A DNA stretch of 64,000 nt from Sphingobacteriaceae bacterium UBA2059 (GTDB lineage: Bacteria; Bacteroidota; Bacteroidia; Sphingobacteriales; Sphingobacteriaceae): NCBI GenBank assembly GCA_002332615.1, contig DDAL01000031.1:94243-158242 (forward strand), written 5' to 3'. The notes beneath the pieces were generated by a model, which did not search any database, was not told the DNA's origin, and was given only the letters and a program-made list of their open reading frames with translations. Shown one piece after another: positions 17,929 to 27,659 of this stretch (positions are counted from its first letter, which is position 1; each line of letters begins with the position of its first letter). The position numbers were made by a program, and so were the translations under genes.

Positions 17929-20604
17929 ATGAGTGAAGAATCTTTTAGCAGCAACGAAAATGATAAATTACAAAATGTTACGCCAATTAACGGGTTGTAT
18001 GAAAACTGGTTCCTTGATTATGCTTCTTATGTAATTCTTGACCGTGCTGTTCCACATATAAATGACGGACTGAAACCTGTTCAACGCCGTATACTTCATT
18101 CTCTGAAAGAAATGGACGACGGGCGCTTTAATAAAGCAGCTAATGTTATAGGTAACACAATGAAATATCACCCCCACGGTGATGCTTCAATTGGTGACGC
18201 CATGGTTCAGATAGGGCAAAAAAACCTGTTGATCGATACGCAGGGAAACTGGGGCGATCCTGTTACGGGCGATTCGGCAGCTGCCCCAAGGTATATTGAA
18301 GCACGTCTGTCAAAGTTTGCTAATGAAGTTGTTTTTAATATCGATACAACTGTATGGCAGTCCAGCTATGACGGAAGAAATAAAGAGCCGGTTACCCTGC
18401 CCGTAAAATATCCGCTTTTACTTGCCCAGGGAGCGGAGGGGATTGCCGTAGGACTGGCTACCAAGATAATGCCTCATAATTTTATTGAACTCATAGAAGC
18501 TTCAATTGAGGTTTTAAAGGGAAACAGACCTGAGTTGCTGCCTGACTTTCCAACCGGAGGACTTGCCGACTTTTCAAATTACAATGAGGGAATGCGTGGC
18601 GGCAAGGTAAGGGTACGAGCGAAGATATCAGAGCGGGATAGAAAAACTCTTGTAATAAGTGAAATTCCTTTTGGAACAAATACGGGTGGTGTTATTGAAA
18701 GCATTATTTCTGCAAATGACAAGGGGAAAATTAAAATTCGTAAGATAGAGGATAACACAGCTCAGAACATTGAGATTATTGTTCATCTGGCTCCCGGCAT
18801 TTCCGCTGATGTAACGATTGATGCTTTATATGCGTTTACGGATTGCGAAGTATCTATATCCCCAAATACCTGTGTGATACGGGATGATAAACCGCAATTC
18901 CTGAGTGTCAATGATATTTTAGTTGAAAATACTCAGAACACAAAAGCACTTCTAGGAGAGGAGCTTAGGATCCGTTTAAGTGAGTTAAAGGAAAAGATAT
19001 TCTTCAGTTCCCTTCTTAAAGTATTTATACGGGAAGGAATGTACAAGGATAGCAGGTATGAAAAGGCTGGATCCTTGGATTTAGTAGTTGGAGTTTTAAA
19101 TGAGCTTTTTGAGCCGTTTTTTAAGCTTTTTTACAGAAAGATAGAGGCAGAGGATTATAAGAAGCTAATTGATAAGCCTATGAGCAGTATAACGCGCTTT
19201 GACCTGAAAAAGGCTGATGAAGCAATGAAAGCTCTTGAACTTGAGATTAAGGACATAGAATATAAGCTGGCTAACTTAACGGAATATTCAATTTCCTGGT
19301 TTTCGATGCTGCTTTCCAAATATGGAAAAGGACGGGAGAGGCGTACAGAAATAAGGGTGTTCGACAGAGTAGAAGCCGCACAGGTAGCTTTGGCTAATGT
19401 GAGGCTGTACGTAAGTCGCAGCGAGGGCTTTGTTGGAACAGGACTAAAAAAGGATGAGTTTGTATGCGATTGTTCTGATCTGGATGAAGTTATCATTTTT
19501 AGAGAGGATGGCAAGTTCGTTGTTACGAAGGTTCAGGAAAAGGTTTTTGTAGGGAAGCCTATTTTGCACATTGCCGTGTTTAAAAAGAATGATGACCGCA
19601 CAATCTATAATATGATCTATAAAGACGGTCAGTCCGGCACTTCTTATATTAAGCGTTTTTCTGTCATAGGCGTTACCAGAGATAAAGAGTATGATTTGAC
19701 CAGGGGCACTAAGGGTTCAAAGATCCTTTATTTTACCGCTAACTCGAATGGTGAAGCTGAGATCGTTGCAATACAGCTGAGACCGCACTCGAAGCTGAAA
19801 AAGCTTTATTTTGATATTGATTTTGCGGACATTTCTATAAAAGGAAGAGGCTCAATAGGTAACATTGTTACCAAATATCCTGTGAAGAAGATAACTCAGA
19901 AAACGAAAGGGATATCTACTCTCACCGGGAGAAAAATATGGTATGATGATGTGCTCAAACGGTTGAATGTCGATAACAGGGGAATATATTTAGGAGAGTT
20001 TGATGGTTTAGACAAGATTATTACTTTGACTGCCGATGGCGTTTATAAACTTAACTCTTTCGACTTGAATACCCACTTTGACGATAATTTAGTTTTGCTG
20101 GAGAAATACAATTCGGATAAAGTATACGCAGTTATACACGTAGACGGAAAGAGCGGCAACTATTACGTAAAGCGGTTCAAATTTGACGATTTGCCTATCG
20201 GAAAGCAGGTTTCTATAATCAACGAGGATCCGGGATCTAAACTGGTGCTAATTTCCGGTGCAAAACAGCCTGTAATTAAGCTTGAGGTTCTTAAGGGTAA
20301 AGCACTAAATGCTGAAGTGCTTGAAGTTAGCCTATCCGAACTCATTGACGTGAAAGGAATGAGGGCTCAGGGAAATAGGCTTACACAGCACGATGTTAAA
20401 TTGGTTGAGCTTCTTGCCGAACATGATGATGAAAATGACGTTCCAGATCCGGTTCCGGATATGGATTTAAAGGAAGTCGTTAAGATTGAGAGAGAGGACA
20501 AAGAAGCAGAAAGAGAAATCAGAACACCTGAAGGGAGTGAAAAGGCTGATTACGCAGAACCAAAAAGTGATTTGAATGATGAGGGCCAACTAGGACTATT
20601 TTAG
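17929..20604 (+). CDS. parC: DNA topoisomerase IV subunit A (GyrA/ParC family)
   Basis: Cleaves and rejoins both DNA strands to decatenate chromosomes, working with ParE. The 891-residue protein has the breakage-reunion domain with catalytic Tyr122 in AAPRYIEAR and the quinolone region HPHGDASIGD at 81-90, where Ala86 and Gly89 replace the usual Ser and acidic or Tyr residues of GyrA; this form is, as far as I recall, normal in Bacteroidota ParC. The C-terminal beta-pinwheel is reduced and the end is acidic. parE is not adjacent. A near-consensus -7 box TATCTTTA lies at 17901-17908, 20 bases before the ATG. Confidence 0.93.
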   Translation: MSEESFSSNENDKLQNVTPINGLYENWFLDYASYVILDRAVPHINDGLKPVQRRILHSLKEMDDGRFNKAANVIGNTMKYHPHGDASIGDAMVQIGQKNLLIDTQGNWGDPVTGDSAAAPRYIEARLSKFANEVVFNIDTTVWQSSYDGRNKEPVTLPVKYPLLLAQGAEGIAVGLATKIMPHNFIELIEASIEVLKGNRPELLPDFPTGGLADFSNYNEGMRGGKVRVRAKISERDRKTLVISEIPFGTNTGGVIESIISANDKGKIKIRKIEDNTAQNIEIIVHLAPGISADVTIDALYAFTDCEVSISPNTCVIRDDKPQFLSVNDILVENTQNTKALLGEELRIRLSELKEKIFFSSLLKVFIREGMYKDSRYEKAGSLDLVVGVLNELFEPFFKLFYRKIEAEDYKKLIDKPMSSITRFDLKKADEAMKALELEIKDIEYKLANLTEYSISWFSMLLSKYGKGRERRTEIRVFDRVEAAQVALANVRLYVSRSEGFVGTGLKKDEFVCDCSDLDEVIIFREDGKFVVTKVQEKVFVGKPILHIAVFKKNDDRTIYNMIYKDGQSGTSYIKRFSVIGVTRDKEYDLTRGTKGSKILYFTANSNGEAEIVAIQLRPHSKLKKLYFDIDFADISIKGRGSIGNIVTKYPVKKITQKTKGISTLTGRKIWYDDVLKRLNVDNRGIYLGEFDGLDKIITLTADGVYKLNSFDLNTHFDDNLVLLEKYNSDKVYAVIHVDGKSGNYYVKRFKFDDLPIGKQVSIINEDPGSKLVLISGAKQPVIKLEVLKGKALNAEVLEVSLSELIDVKGMRAQGNRLTQHDVKLVELLAEHDDENDVPDPVPDMDLKEVVKIEREDKEAEREIRTPEGSEKADYAEPKSDLNDEGQLGLF

Positions 20605-20702
20605 ATAGTCGAAGAAAGAAGTCTTCGTACTTATTAAAATATTGGCTCAAGTATTTGCTTTTCTGAAAATTAACTTTAGCTTTATATTTAATTAATATCT
20701 TA

Positions 20703-21965
20703 ATGATATTAGTTAAGGTATTAATGAAGAAAGCTTCTGTTATTTCAAATGAGGAACAATTAAAATTAGAGATCGTCAAAGAGCTTTTTTTTAATGTGTC
20801 CTTATCCTGTGCCGGGTTGAGCATGCGGGTAGGAAAAAGCCTGCCACTTGTTGCTAAAGCTATTTCAGATCTTATAGATGCTCAAATTGTTGCTGAAATC
20901 GGGTATGCGCCATCTAACGGTGGGCGTAGAGCCGTGCTTTATTCCTTAACAAAATCCGACAAAATTATCCTTGCTATAGCTATGGACCAGCTTTATGTGC
21001 GGGTTGCCGCTTACAGCCTGGATAAAGAGCTGGTTTCGCAGACAAGCGTATATGAACTTGAGCTGTCTGCTTCTGACGCTCTAGATAAGCTGACCGCATT
21101 AATTGAGAATTATATACTTGACAAGGGAATAGACAAACTGCAGATAATTGGAGCAGGAATAGGCATGCCTGGTTTCATTGATATTAATTTAGGTGTCAAT
21201 TATTCTTTTCTGAGTACTCCGGATGGAAACCTGCAAAGCTATTTAAGCACTTCTTTAGGCTTTCCTGTTTTCATTGACAATGATTCCAGCCTTATTGCTT
21301 TGGCAGAACTGAAGTTCGGTGCTGCAAAAGGTAAGAAAAATGCTATGGTGGTAAATATCTCCTGGGGCGTAGGTTTGGGGATCATCCTAAACGGGGAGTT
21401 GTTTAGAGGGCACAGTGGTTTTGCTGGTGAATTTAGTCATATTCCCCTGTCGGACAATGGAGAGCTATGTAGCTGTGGGAAAAGGGGCTGTCTGGAAACA
21501 AGCGCTTCGCTCTTGGTTGTAGCGCATAAAGCAGAGGAAGGCATTAAAAATGGTCGGGTGTCTGTACTGGATAAAGAAATGAAGAGTTCCTCTTCTCTAA
21601 CAGGAGATCTTGTTCTGCAGGCTGCAAATAATGGCGACCAGTTTGCAATAGAGTTATTAATGGATTCCGGCCATGCTTTAGGGAAAGGATTTGCCGTACT
21701 AATTCACATTCTTAATCCAGAAACTATTATACTAAGTGGAAGAGGAGCGCAGGTTGGCAAGCTTCTTACCACTCCTATCCAACAGGCTTTGATTACTTAT
21801 GCTATACCCCGCCTTGCTGAGAGTACGAGCCTTGCAGTGTCTGATCTTGGAAAAAATGCAGGATTGCTTGGAGCCTCAGCCCTGGTCATTGAGCACCTGG
21901 GCAAGGGGGTTAGTATTGATTTAGGAAAAGGCAGTTCAATTAAGAAGTTAGAATACACAGGTTAA
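20703..21965 (+). CDS. ROK-family transcriptional regulator (NagC/Mlc-like)
   Basis: A sugar-responsive repressor. The 420 residues begin with a winged helix (about 15-80, ending SNGGRRAVLYSL) followed by a ROK sugar-kinase fold. In that fold I see the Asp of DNDSSLIALAE, the sugar-binding EFSH (ExGH-like, with Ser for Gly) and the zinc motif LCSCGKRGCLE. A -7-like TAACTTTA is at 20671-20678. The ATG at 20724 is an alternative start. The gene ends 104 bases before susC on the same strand, so it probably controls that SusCD pair in response to a sugar that I cannot name. Confidence 0.9.
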   Translation: MILVKVLMKKASVISNEEQLKLEIVKELFFNVSLSCAGLSMRVGKSLPLVAKAISDLIDAQIVAEIGYAPSNGGRRAVLYSLTKSDKIILAIAMDQLYVRVAAYSLDKELVSQTSVYELELSASDALDKLTALIENYILDKGIDKLQIIGAGIGMPGFIDINLGVNYSFLSTPDGNLQSYLSTSLGFPVFIDNDSSLIALAELKFGAAKGKKNAMVVNISWGVGLGIILNGELFRGHSGFAGEFSHIPLSDNGELCSCGKRGCLETSASLLVVAHKAEEGIKNGRVSVLDKEMKSSSSLTGDLVLQAANNGDQFAIELLMDSGHALGKGFAVLIHILNPETIILSGRGAQVGKLLTTPIQQALITYAIPRLAESTSLAVSDLGKNAGLLGASALVIEHLGKGVSIDLGKGSSIKKLEYTG

Positions 21966-22069
21966 TAAATTAAATGCTATGAGTAAAATAACAAGCTTTT
22001 GCAGAGGACGGCCCCATGCCACTCTTCTATTTAACACAATAATTAAATGTTTTAATACTAAAAACTGAA

Positions 22070-25000
22070 ATGAAAAGAAAACTACTACTAATTATTGGGC
22101 TGCTATTTAGCTTATATGTAACAGCCCAAACCACCAAGAACATTAGCGGGGTGGTAAAAGATGAGAAGGGACAGCCTTTACCAGGTGTGAGTGTTATTAT
22201 AAAAGGTACTCAAAAAGGCACAAGCACAAGTGTTGATGGTAAATATGCCCTTCCCGTTGCGACAGGCAGTACGCTTGTTTTTCGCTTTATCGGTTACGAG
22301 CCTGCTGAAGCGGTTGTTGGGACATCCTCAGCAATAAATATTTCTTTGAAGCCATCCGGACAGATGCTTGGTGAGGTTCAGATAACCGGTGCCATGGGTA
22401 TCCAGAAAGACAATAAAAAACTAGGTTATGCAGTAACTCAGGTTAAAGGGGAAGATCTTACAAAGACAAACACTGTAAGCCCCATAGCTGCACTTCAAGG
22501 GAAAGTGGCCGGTGTTAATATTAACGTTACCGGTGCTTCAGGTGCACAATCGTCTCCGTTTATTTCAATCAGGGGATCTAAGGTACTGGGGAATACTCCT
22601 GGCCAGGCTAATAACCAGCCTATTTTTGTTGTAGATGGTACCGTTCTTACAAATAACATGATTAATGCAGATGATCCGGATGCCGGATCTCAATTGAAAA
22701 ACCTTAACCCCGATGATTATGAATCAGTGAGCGTGTTGAAAGGTGCTGCTGCGACATCTATTTATGGTTCCAGAGGTTTGAATGGTGCTATTGTGATCAC
22801 CACTAAGAAAGGTAAAATGGGTAGCGGACTTGGGATTGATTTTTCAAGCACCTATCAGGGGCAACAAATGTATAAGGCTCCTATCGAGTTCCAGAATGTA
22901 TACGGTCAGGGTAGCTGGGCATCCCGTGAGGGCGCTTTTGCTCCGGACGGCTCTCAGATTAAAACAACCGGAAGCTGGGGACCACGAATGGATGGTTCTA
23001 TCCACCCTATTATCTATGATCCTAATCGTACTGCTCCTTACTCTCCTCAGCCTGACAATTGGAAGCAGTTTTACCAGAATGGTAATTTTATCAATAATAA
23101 CATCGCTTTAAGTGGTGCTACTGAAAAGTTTAATTATCGCTTTTCATACACCAACAACAGCACAAGAGGTAACTTACCTAATAATAGTATAAGCCGTAAC
23201 TCATTTGATATGAAAATGGGTGCTACTCTTAATAAGGTTTTCTCAACCGAAATGGGTATAAACTACGGTAATACTGCATCTAAGAATATGTATACCATGG
23301 GCAGGTACGCTCATGGAAGCGGTCAGAACCTTGCTTTTAACACTTACTATCTGCCGAGGAACATTGACTACGGCGACTGGTATTCTACCTACAGAAATCC
23401 TGACAACTCAATCAATAATTCAGGTGTTTTTGCTAACCTAAGTTCTGTAATCAACGCGTTCTCTAGGTTTGATAAGAACAATCAGGTACGAAACGAGAAT
23501 TCTCTTATAGGATATACTCAGTTGAAGGCTCAGGTAACACCTTGGTTAGATCTATCCGGACGTATAAATGTGAATTTTTATAAGATATTCACTGAGAACA
23601 AGGAGATGGGTAACGAAAAGAATAACCTTGGAGGAGCCTATAGCGTTTCTGGTTCAACCAATACTGATTATACCATGTTGTTTATGGCTCATGCGAACAA
23701 ACGAGTGATGAATGATGATCTGGAAGTTGATTTTAGAGTTTTTAACGAAATCTACGGTAACAGATTGAGCGAATCGTACTACGCAGCTACAAAGGGCGGA
23801 CTTTCAGTTCCAAACAAGTTCTTCCTGGGGAACTCTGTATTTCCTATCTATCAGAAAGACAACATTCAGATAGGTGATAAAGATGCTCCGGGTCCTTCAC
23901 GTCCCTCTTTGAAAACGATTGGCTTTGCCGGAGTATTAAACCTAAACTACAAGGATTATTTGAACCTGGAAGTTTCGGCTAGGAACGACTGGTTATCTAC
24001 GCTGACGTATCCTGAAACTGTACCTGAAGGCAAAAACAATTATAGCGTTTTTTATCCTGCCGTGAATGCTTCTTATTCTTTCTACGATCATATGAAAGAG
24101 ACAATGCCTGAGTGGCTGTCTTCCGGACGTTTGAGAGGATCATTGGCCTATGTGGGTAATGCAGGCGTAGCTGGTCCTTATTCTACAGGGTCAGGCTATT
24201 CCCCAAGCACGCTTTTCGATCAGAACGGCAATTCTGTTGGTTCTGCAGTGCAGATCAACGGTGAGATTATGCCAAACTATAACCTCTTTCCTCAAAGACA
24301 ACGTTCATGGGAATTTGGAACAAACCTGGGCGTGATCAATGAATTAGTAAATCTTGACTTTACCTGGTATAAAACCAACACGTTAAAACAATTACTAAAC
24401 CTTCCTGGGGTAATAGAAACCGGTTATAGTAAATCTTATTTTAATGCAGGTAATATTCAAAACCAGGGTATTGAGTTTCTGATCAACGTAAATCCGATCA
24501 GAAGCAATGGCTGGAACTGGGACTTTGCTTTGAATCTTGCTCATAACAAAAGTAAGATTGTATCGTTTGGAAACGGAATTAAAGAGTGGGAGTTGAGCGG
24601 CGGTTATAATGGTGCAAATGTTTATGCATATGTAGGAGGCGATTTCGGTATTCTAACATCCGATCTATCAAGTTCTGTATTATATGACCAGGAAACAGGG
24701 TTGCCCGTTCTTAAAGTTGGTGACAGAAAACGTAGTGATGACCCCTTAACTAAGCATGATTTTGCTATTTATTACACAGAGTCTCCTGAAAGTAGCGATG
24801 AGCTTCGTCGTGTGAACATCGGAAAGGTTGAACCGGATCTTACAGGTGGTTTTTCTACCAGCCTGCGTTACAAGAACTTTTCTCTTTCTTCTCAGATAGA
24901 TGGACGCTTTGGCGGGTATGTGTACTCTGAAGCTTATAACTATGCAATGGCTCAGGGAACACTGAAAGAATCTCTTCAGTACAGGGATAAAGAGCATGGT

Positions 25001-25486
25001 GGCGTTGAGCGAATCGATTCTTACACTGGAGAAAAGCGTTATGACGGTGTAATCTTAAATGGCGTTTTCGCTAAAGGGGAAAAATCAAATACTCCTGGAA
25101 AGGTGGGAACTGACATTGGCGGAATGACTTTCCAGCAGGCCTACGAGCAAGGCTTGGTAGAACCTATGAGAGCTTCAGCATATCACGTTTATAATTACGG
25201 ATATGCTACCAACATCAATGCAAATAATTCAGCTGCTAAAAACTCATGGGTTATGCTTAGGGATATATCATTTGGTTACAGACTTCCTTCTGAGTTAGTT
25301 GAAAAAGCAAAGCTTAGAAGTGCTCGCCTGACATTAAGTGCCCGCAATATAGGATATCTCTACCGGTCGCTTCCTGCTGGACAGAACCCAGAGTCTTTAC
25401 AGGGTAATGACCCTTTCAGGCCATACATCACTGGTGGTGTGCCTTTTGTAAGAAATTATTCAGTGACTTTAAATGTTAGCTTATAA
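22070..25486 (+). CDS. SusC/RagA-family TonB-linked outer membrane protein
   Basis: TonB-dependent outer-membrane importer for an oligosaccharide, peptide or similar nutrient. The 1138 residues start with a signal peptide (cut near TAQ-TT, residue 20) and a carboxypeptidase-regulatory-like domain (about 24-108, GVVKDEKGQPLPGVSVIIKG). They continue with a plug domain (about 115-245, ending in YGSRGLNGAIVITTKKG) and a 22-strand barrel with final strand VTLNVSL. It is five bases upstream of its SusD partner and 104 bases downstream of the ROK regulator. No glycoside hydrolase is adjacent, so the substrate is open. Confidence 0.95.
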   Translation: MKRKLLLIIGLLFSLYVTAQTTKNISGVVKDEKGQPLPGVSVIIKGTQKGTSTSVDGKYALPVATGSTLVFRFIGYEPAEAVVGTSSAINISLKPSGQMLGEVQITGAMGIQKDNKKLGYAVTQVKGEDLTKTNTVSPIAALQGKVAGVNINVTGASGAQSSPFISIRGSKVLGNTPGQANNQPIFVVDGTVLTNNMINADDPDAGSQLKNLNPDDYESVSVLKGAAATSIYGSRGLNGAIVITTKKGKMGSGLGIDFSSTYQGQQMYKAPIEFQNVYGQGSWASREGAFAPDGSQIKTTGSWGPRMDGSIHPIIYDPNRTAPYSPQPDNWKQFYQNGNFINNNIALSGATEKFNYRFSYTNNSTRGNLPNNSISRNSFDMKMGATLNKVFSTEMGINYGNTASKNMYTMGRYAHGSGQNLAFNTYYLPRNIDYGDWYSTYRNPDNSINNSGVFANLSSVINAFSRFDKNNQVRNENSLIGYTQLKAQVTPWLDLSGRINVNFYKIFTENKEMGNEKNNLGGAYSVSGSTNTDYTMLFMAHANKRVMNDDLEVDFRVFNEIYGNRLSESYYAATKGGLSVPNKFFLGNSVFPIYQKDNIQIGDKDAPGPSRPSLKTIGFAGVLNLNYKDYLNLEVSARNDWLSTLTYPETVPEGKNNYSVFYPAVNASYSFYDHMKETMPEWLSSGRLRGSLAYVGNAGVAGPYSTGSGYSPSTLFDQNGNSVGSAVQINGEIMPNYNLFPQRQRSWEFGTNLGVINELVNLDFTWYKTNTLKQLLNLPGVIETGYSKSYFNAGNIQNQGIEFLINVNPIRSNGWNWDFALNLAHNKSKIVSFGNGIKEWELSGGYNGANVYAYVGGDFGILTSDLSSSVLYDQETGLPVLKVGDRKRSDDPLTKHDFAIYYTESPESSDELRRVNIGKVEPDLTGGFSTSLRYKNFSLSSQIDGRFGGYVYSEAYNYAMAQGTLKESLQYRDKEHGGVERIDSYTGEKRYDGVILNGVFAKGEKSNTPGKVGTDIGGMTFQQAYEQGLVEPMRASAYHVYNYGYATNINANNSAAKNSWVMLRDISFGYRLPSELVEKAKLRSARLTLSARNIGYLYRSLPAGQNPESLQGNDPFRPYITGGVPFVRNYSVTLNVSL

Positions 25487-25491
25487 TAGTA

Positions 25492-27348
25492 ATGAAAAGA
25501 TTAAATAAATATATAGTGCTGGGGATAGTTGGGCTTGCGAGCCTTACTCAGTCCTGCAAGAAGGATTTAGTGGATATTAATACCAATCCGAAGGCACTTG
25601 ATAATGCGAATCCTGAATTTTTGTTTACAGGTGCTACTAATGATCTCGATAATAGATCCAGAGACCGCATTATGCAGAAGTATGGCTCCACAATGTCTTA
25701 CATGCAGTATATTGTGAGGAATGCGACAGATCCATCAGCTCTGGCGTCCCCTTATAATAATCCTACCGAGGAAAAAGGGAAGGATCCACGTTTTACTTAC
25801 TATGAGGACTATTTTGGCGCTACCAATACGAATGGTGCTATTGGCAGAGATATGAAGCGTATAATCGCTAAGATCGATGCAATGCCCGAAGATAAGAAGC
25901 AGACGTATCAGTCGATCAAAAACATTTGCATAATAGTTGATACGTATTATGCCTGGCGGGTATCTGATGTCTTTGGGGCTTTGCCTTACGAACAGGCTTT
26001 TAATGCTGAAATGTATCCTCTGCCTAAGTACAATTTCGATTTTGAGCTGTACACTAAGTTTGAAAGTCAGTTAAAAGCCGCTGCAACCGAACTTGTAAAA
26101 AAGCCGGCAAACCAGGTTGAGCTTGGAAACCATGATATGTATTATAACGGAAAAATTGACAAGTGGGTCGCTTTTGCCAATACATTCAGAATAAAACTGG
26201 CTCAACGCTATGAAAAGCGTAATCCTGAATTCCTAAAAACGGTACTTGACAACGTCGAATCTGAATTTAACGGTCGTATCATATCGTCCAATGACGAGTC
26301 GATGACGTTAAAGCTTACGAAGGATGCCAATAACAATGTAGACGACATAAACTCAATCCTTGTTAATTATGTTGCTTCTTATCCTTTTGTTGAGTACTTA
26401 AAATCTACGAAAGATCCAAGGTTAACATTTATGGTTCGTGAAAACGATTTGGGTGCAAATTACTCCAGGTATGAGCGAGTAATGGAAAAGGGAACTGCTG
26501 AATCTAAGGAGTTGTTAAGCAAGCCTGACTATAAGGTGCGTTACTGGGGTAAACACGTTACTCCCGTTTCCGGAGGCTCTAAAGATTGGGGTTTCTGGGG
26601 CGATATTCGTAGCAGAAGCTTTACTATAATGAATAACGGCAAGCAGGAGTCCCTGGGCTTAGATGTTCTTTCTGCTATCCAAACACGCTTGTTTGTAAAG
26701 AATGGCGGATTTGGCGGTAGTGATGCAAGTTCATCAAAAGAGCTCATGCACAAGGATGAAACCTATGTAGAAGGCGGAAACATAAAGATGGAATCGGTAA
26801 TTTTATCTTATGCCGAAACTTGCTTCATGATGGCAGAAATTGCTGCTAAAGGAGGAAAAGGCTTGGGTAAGTCTGCTGAGCAGTGGTTTAGAGCGGGCGT
26901 TCAGGCTTCTTTCGATCATTATAAAATAATGGCTAAAAATGCGCTTGTTCCTGGTGCTGATGTTGTAGTTGCAGGGACCTTCGCTAGTGATTTGCCTTAT
27001 AATGGTTTACCTTCAATCTATTCTCAGGCATGGGTTAATAATCTAACTCAGCCGGCTGAAGCCTGGGCTACCTGGAAACGTACAGGTTATCCTCAGTTTG
27101 AAAAAGTAAGCGGTGGAAACTATGGAAGGATTGGTGATGGATCAGGTGTGGCATATCTTGAGTATTTATGGGACGGAAGTAAAGAACTTCTTATACCAAG
27201 AAGGAACTATCTTCAAATCTCTACAGGCTCTCAGCTTAACAATTCAAACTACATTGAAGCTGTTGATAAGATGAAAGCAAAAGATCCTTCATACGGTAGT
27301 CGTATGGAAGATACTCGTGGCAGAATATGGTGGGATACGAATAAATAA
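25492..27348 (+). CDS. SusD-like nutrient-binding outer membrane lipoprotein (SusD-like_2 type)
   Basis: The surface lipoprotein that caps the SusC barrel and captures substrate. The signal ends in lipobox LTQSC (cysteine 22), followed by KKDLVDINTNP, a pattern typical of the SusD-like_2 group (Pfam PF12771) rather than classical SusD. The 618 residues are longer than that group's usual 500-550, with tetratricopeptide-like helices throughout. Co-transcribed with the upstream susC (five-base gap) and closed by a strong terminator. Confidence 0.92.
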   Translation: MKRLNKYIVLGIVGLASLTQSCKKDLVDINTNPKALDNANPEFLFTGATNDLDNRSRDRIMQKYGSTMSYMQYIVRNATDPSALASPYNNPTEEKGKDPRFTYYEDYFGATNTNGAIGRDMKRIIAKIDAMPEDKKQTYQSIKNICIIVDTYYAWRVSDVFGALPYEQAFNAEMYPLPKYNFDFELYTKFESQLKAAATELVKKPANQVELGNHDMYYNGKIDKWVAFANTFRIKLAQRYEKRNPEFLKTVLDNVESEFNGRIISSNDESMTLKLTKDANNNVDDINSILVNYVASYPFVEYLKSTKDPRLTFMVRENDLGANYSRYERVMEKGTAESKELLSKPDYKVRYWGKHVTPVSGGSKDWGFWGDIRSRSFTIMNNGKQESLGLDVLSAIQTRLFVKNGGFGGSDASSSKELMHKDETYVEGGNIKMESVILSYAETCFMMAEIAAKGGKGLGKSAEQWFRAGVQASFDHYKIMAKNALVPGADVVVAGTFASDLPYNGLPSIYSQAWVNNLTQPAEAWATWKRTGYPQFEKVSGGNYGRIGDGSGVAYLEYLWDGSKELLIPRRNYLQISTGSQLNNSNYIEAVDKMKAKDPSYGSRMEDTRGRIWWDTNK

Positions 27349-27365
27349 TTGATTTTAATACTTGG

Positions 27366-27397
27366 AACGGCTGTTTTTTGACAGCCGTTTTTTTTTT
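27366..27397 (+). terminator. Terminator of the first SusCD operon
   Basis: A perfect 9-bp stem (AACGGCTGT and ACAGCCGTT, 27366-27389), six-base loop and a run of ten T. Confidence 0.95.
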
Positions 27398-27606
27398 GAG
27401 TATGATTATCGTTCTTGCAGCTAAGCTTAACTTACTTAGTAATTCTGCTCCTACTGGCTATCTCAATAGTATTACCAGTCTGGTGATACTCCTAAAACTA
27501 ATAGAACGTACTCTATAGTTAAGCAGCCTTAAATTCGCTTAAGATATCTTAAACGATAAGCTGACTTCTCAATAGCTGCAAATTGGTGTAAAGAATGTAC
27601 TTAATA

Positions 27607-27653
27607 GCCCATAAAAAAGCTGCTTTGTCATTCAAAGCAGCTTTTTTATGGGC
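27607..27653. terminator. Long bidirectional terminator
   Basis: Arms of about 21 bp (from GCCCATAAAAAAG to its complement, including GCTGCTTTG and CAAAGCAGC) around a 5-base loop. The internal A and T runs give a T-tract in both directions. It ends the minus-strand lipoprotein gene, whose stop is seven bases away. Confidence 0.88.
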
Positions 27654-27659
27654 TTGGTT

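Larger units (their letters stand above)
27349..27659. other. Gene-free interval between convergent units
   Basis: 311 bases. It has the SusCD terminator at its left end and a long bidirectional hairpin at its right end. Between them is AT-rich DNA with one short hairpin at 27468-27490 (arms AGTATTACCA and TGGTGATACT, one G-T pair). No gene, tRNA or promoter is visible. Confidence 0.7.

Noticed and set aside
18169..18201. Ala86/Gly89 in the ParC quinolone region as a resistance mutation
   Set aside because: HPHGDASIGD is, as far as I recall, the usual Bacteroidota ParC sequence, so it is not evidence of resistance.
20610..20627. Hairpin CGAAGA/TCTTCG after parC as a terminator
   Set aside because: Only six base pairs and no T-run; no strong terminator found between parC and the ROK gene.
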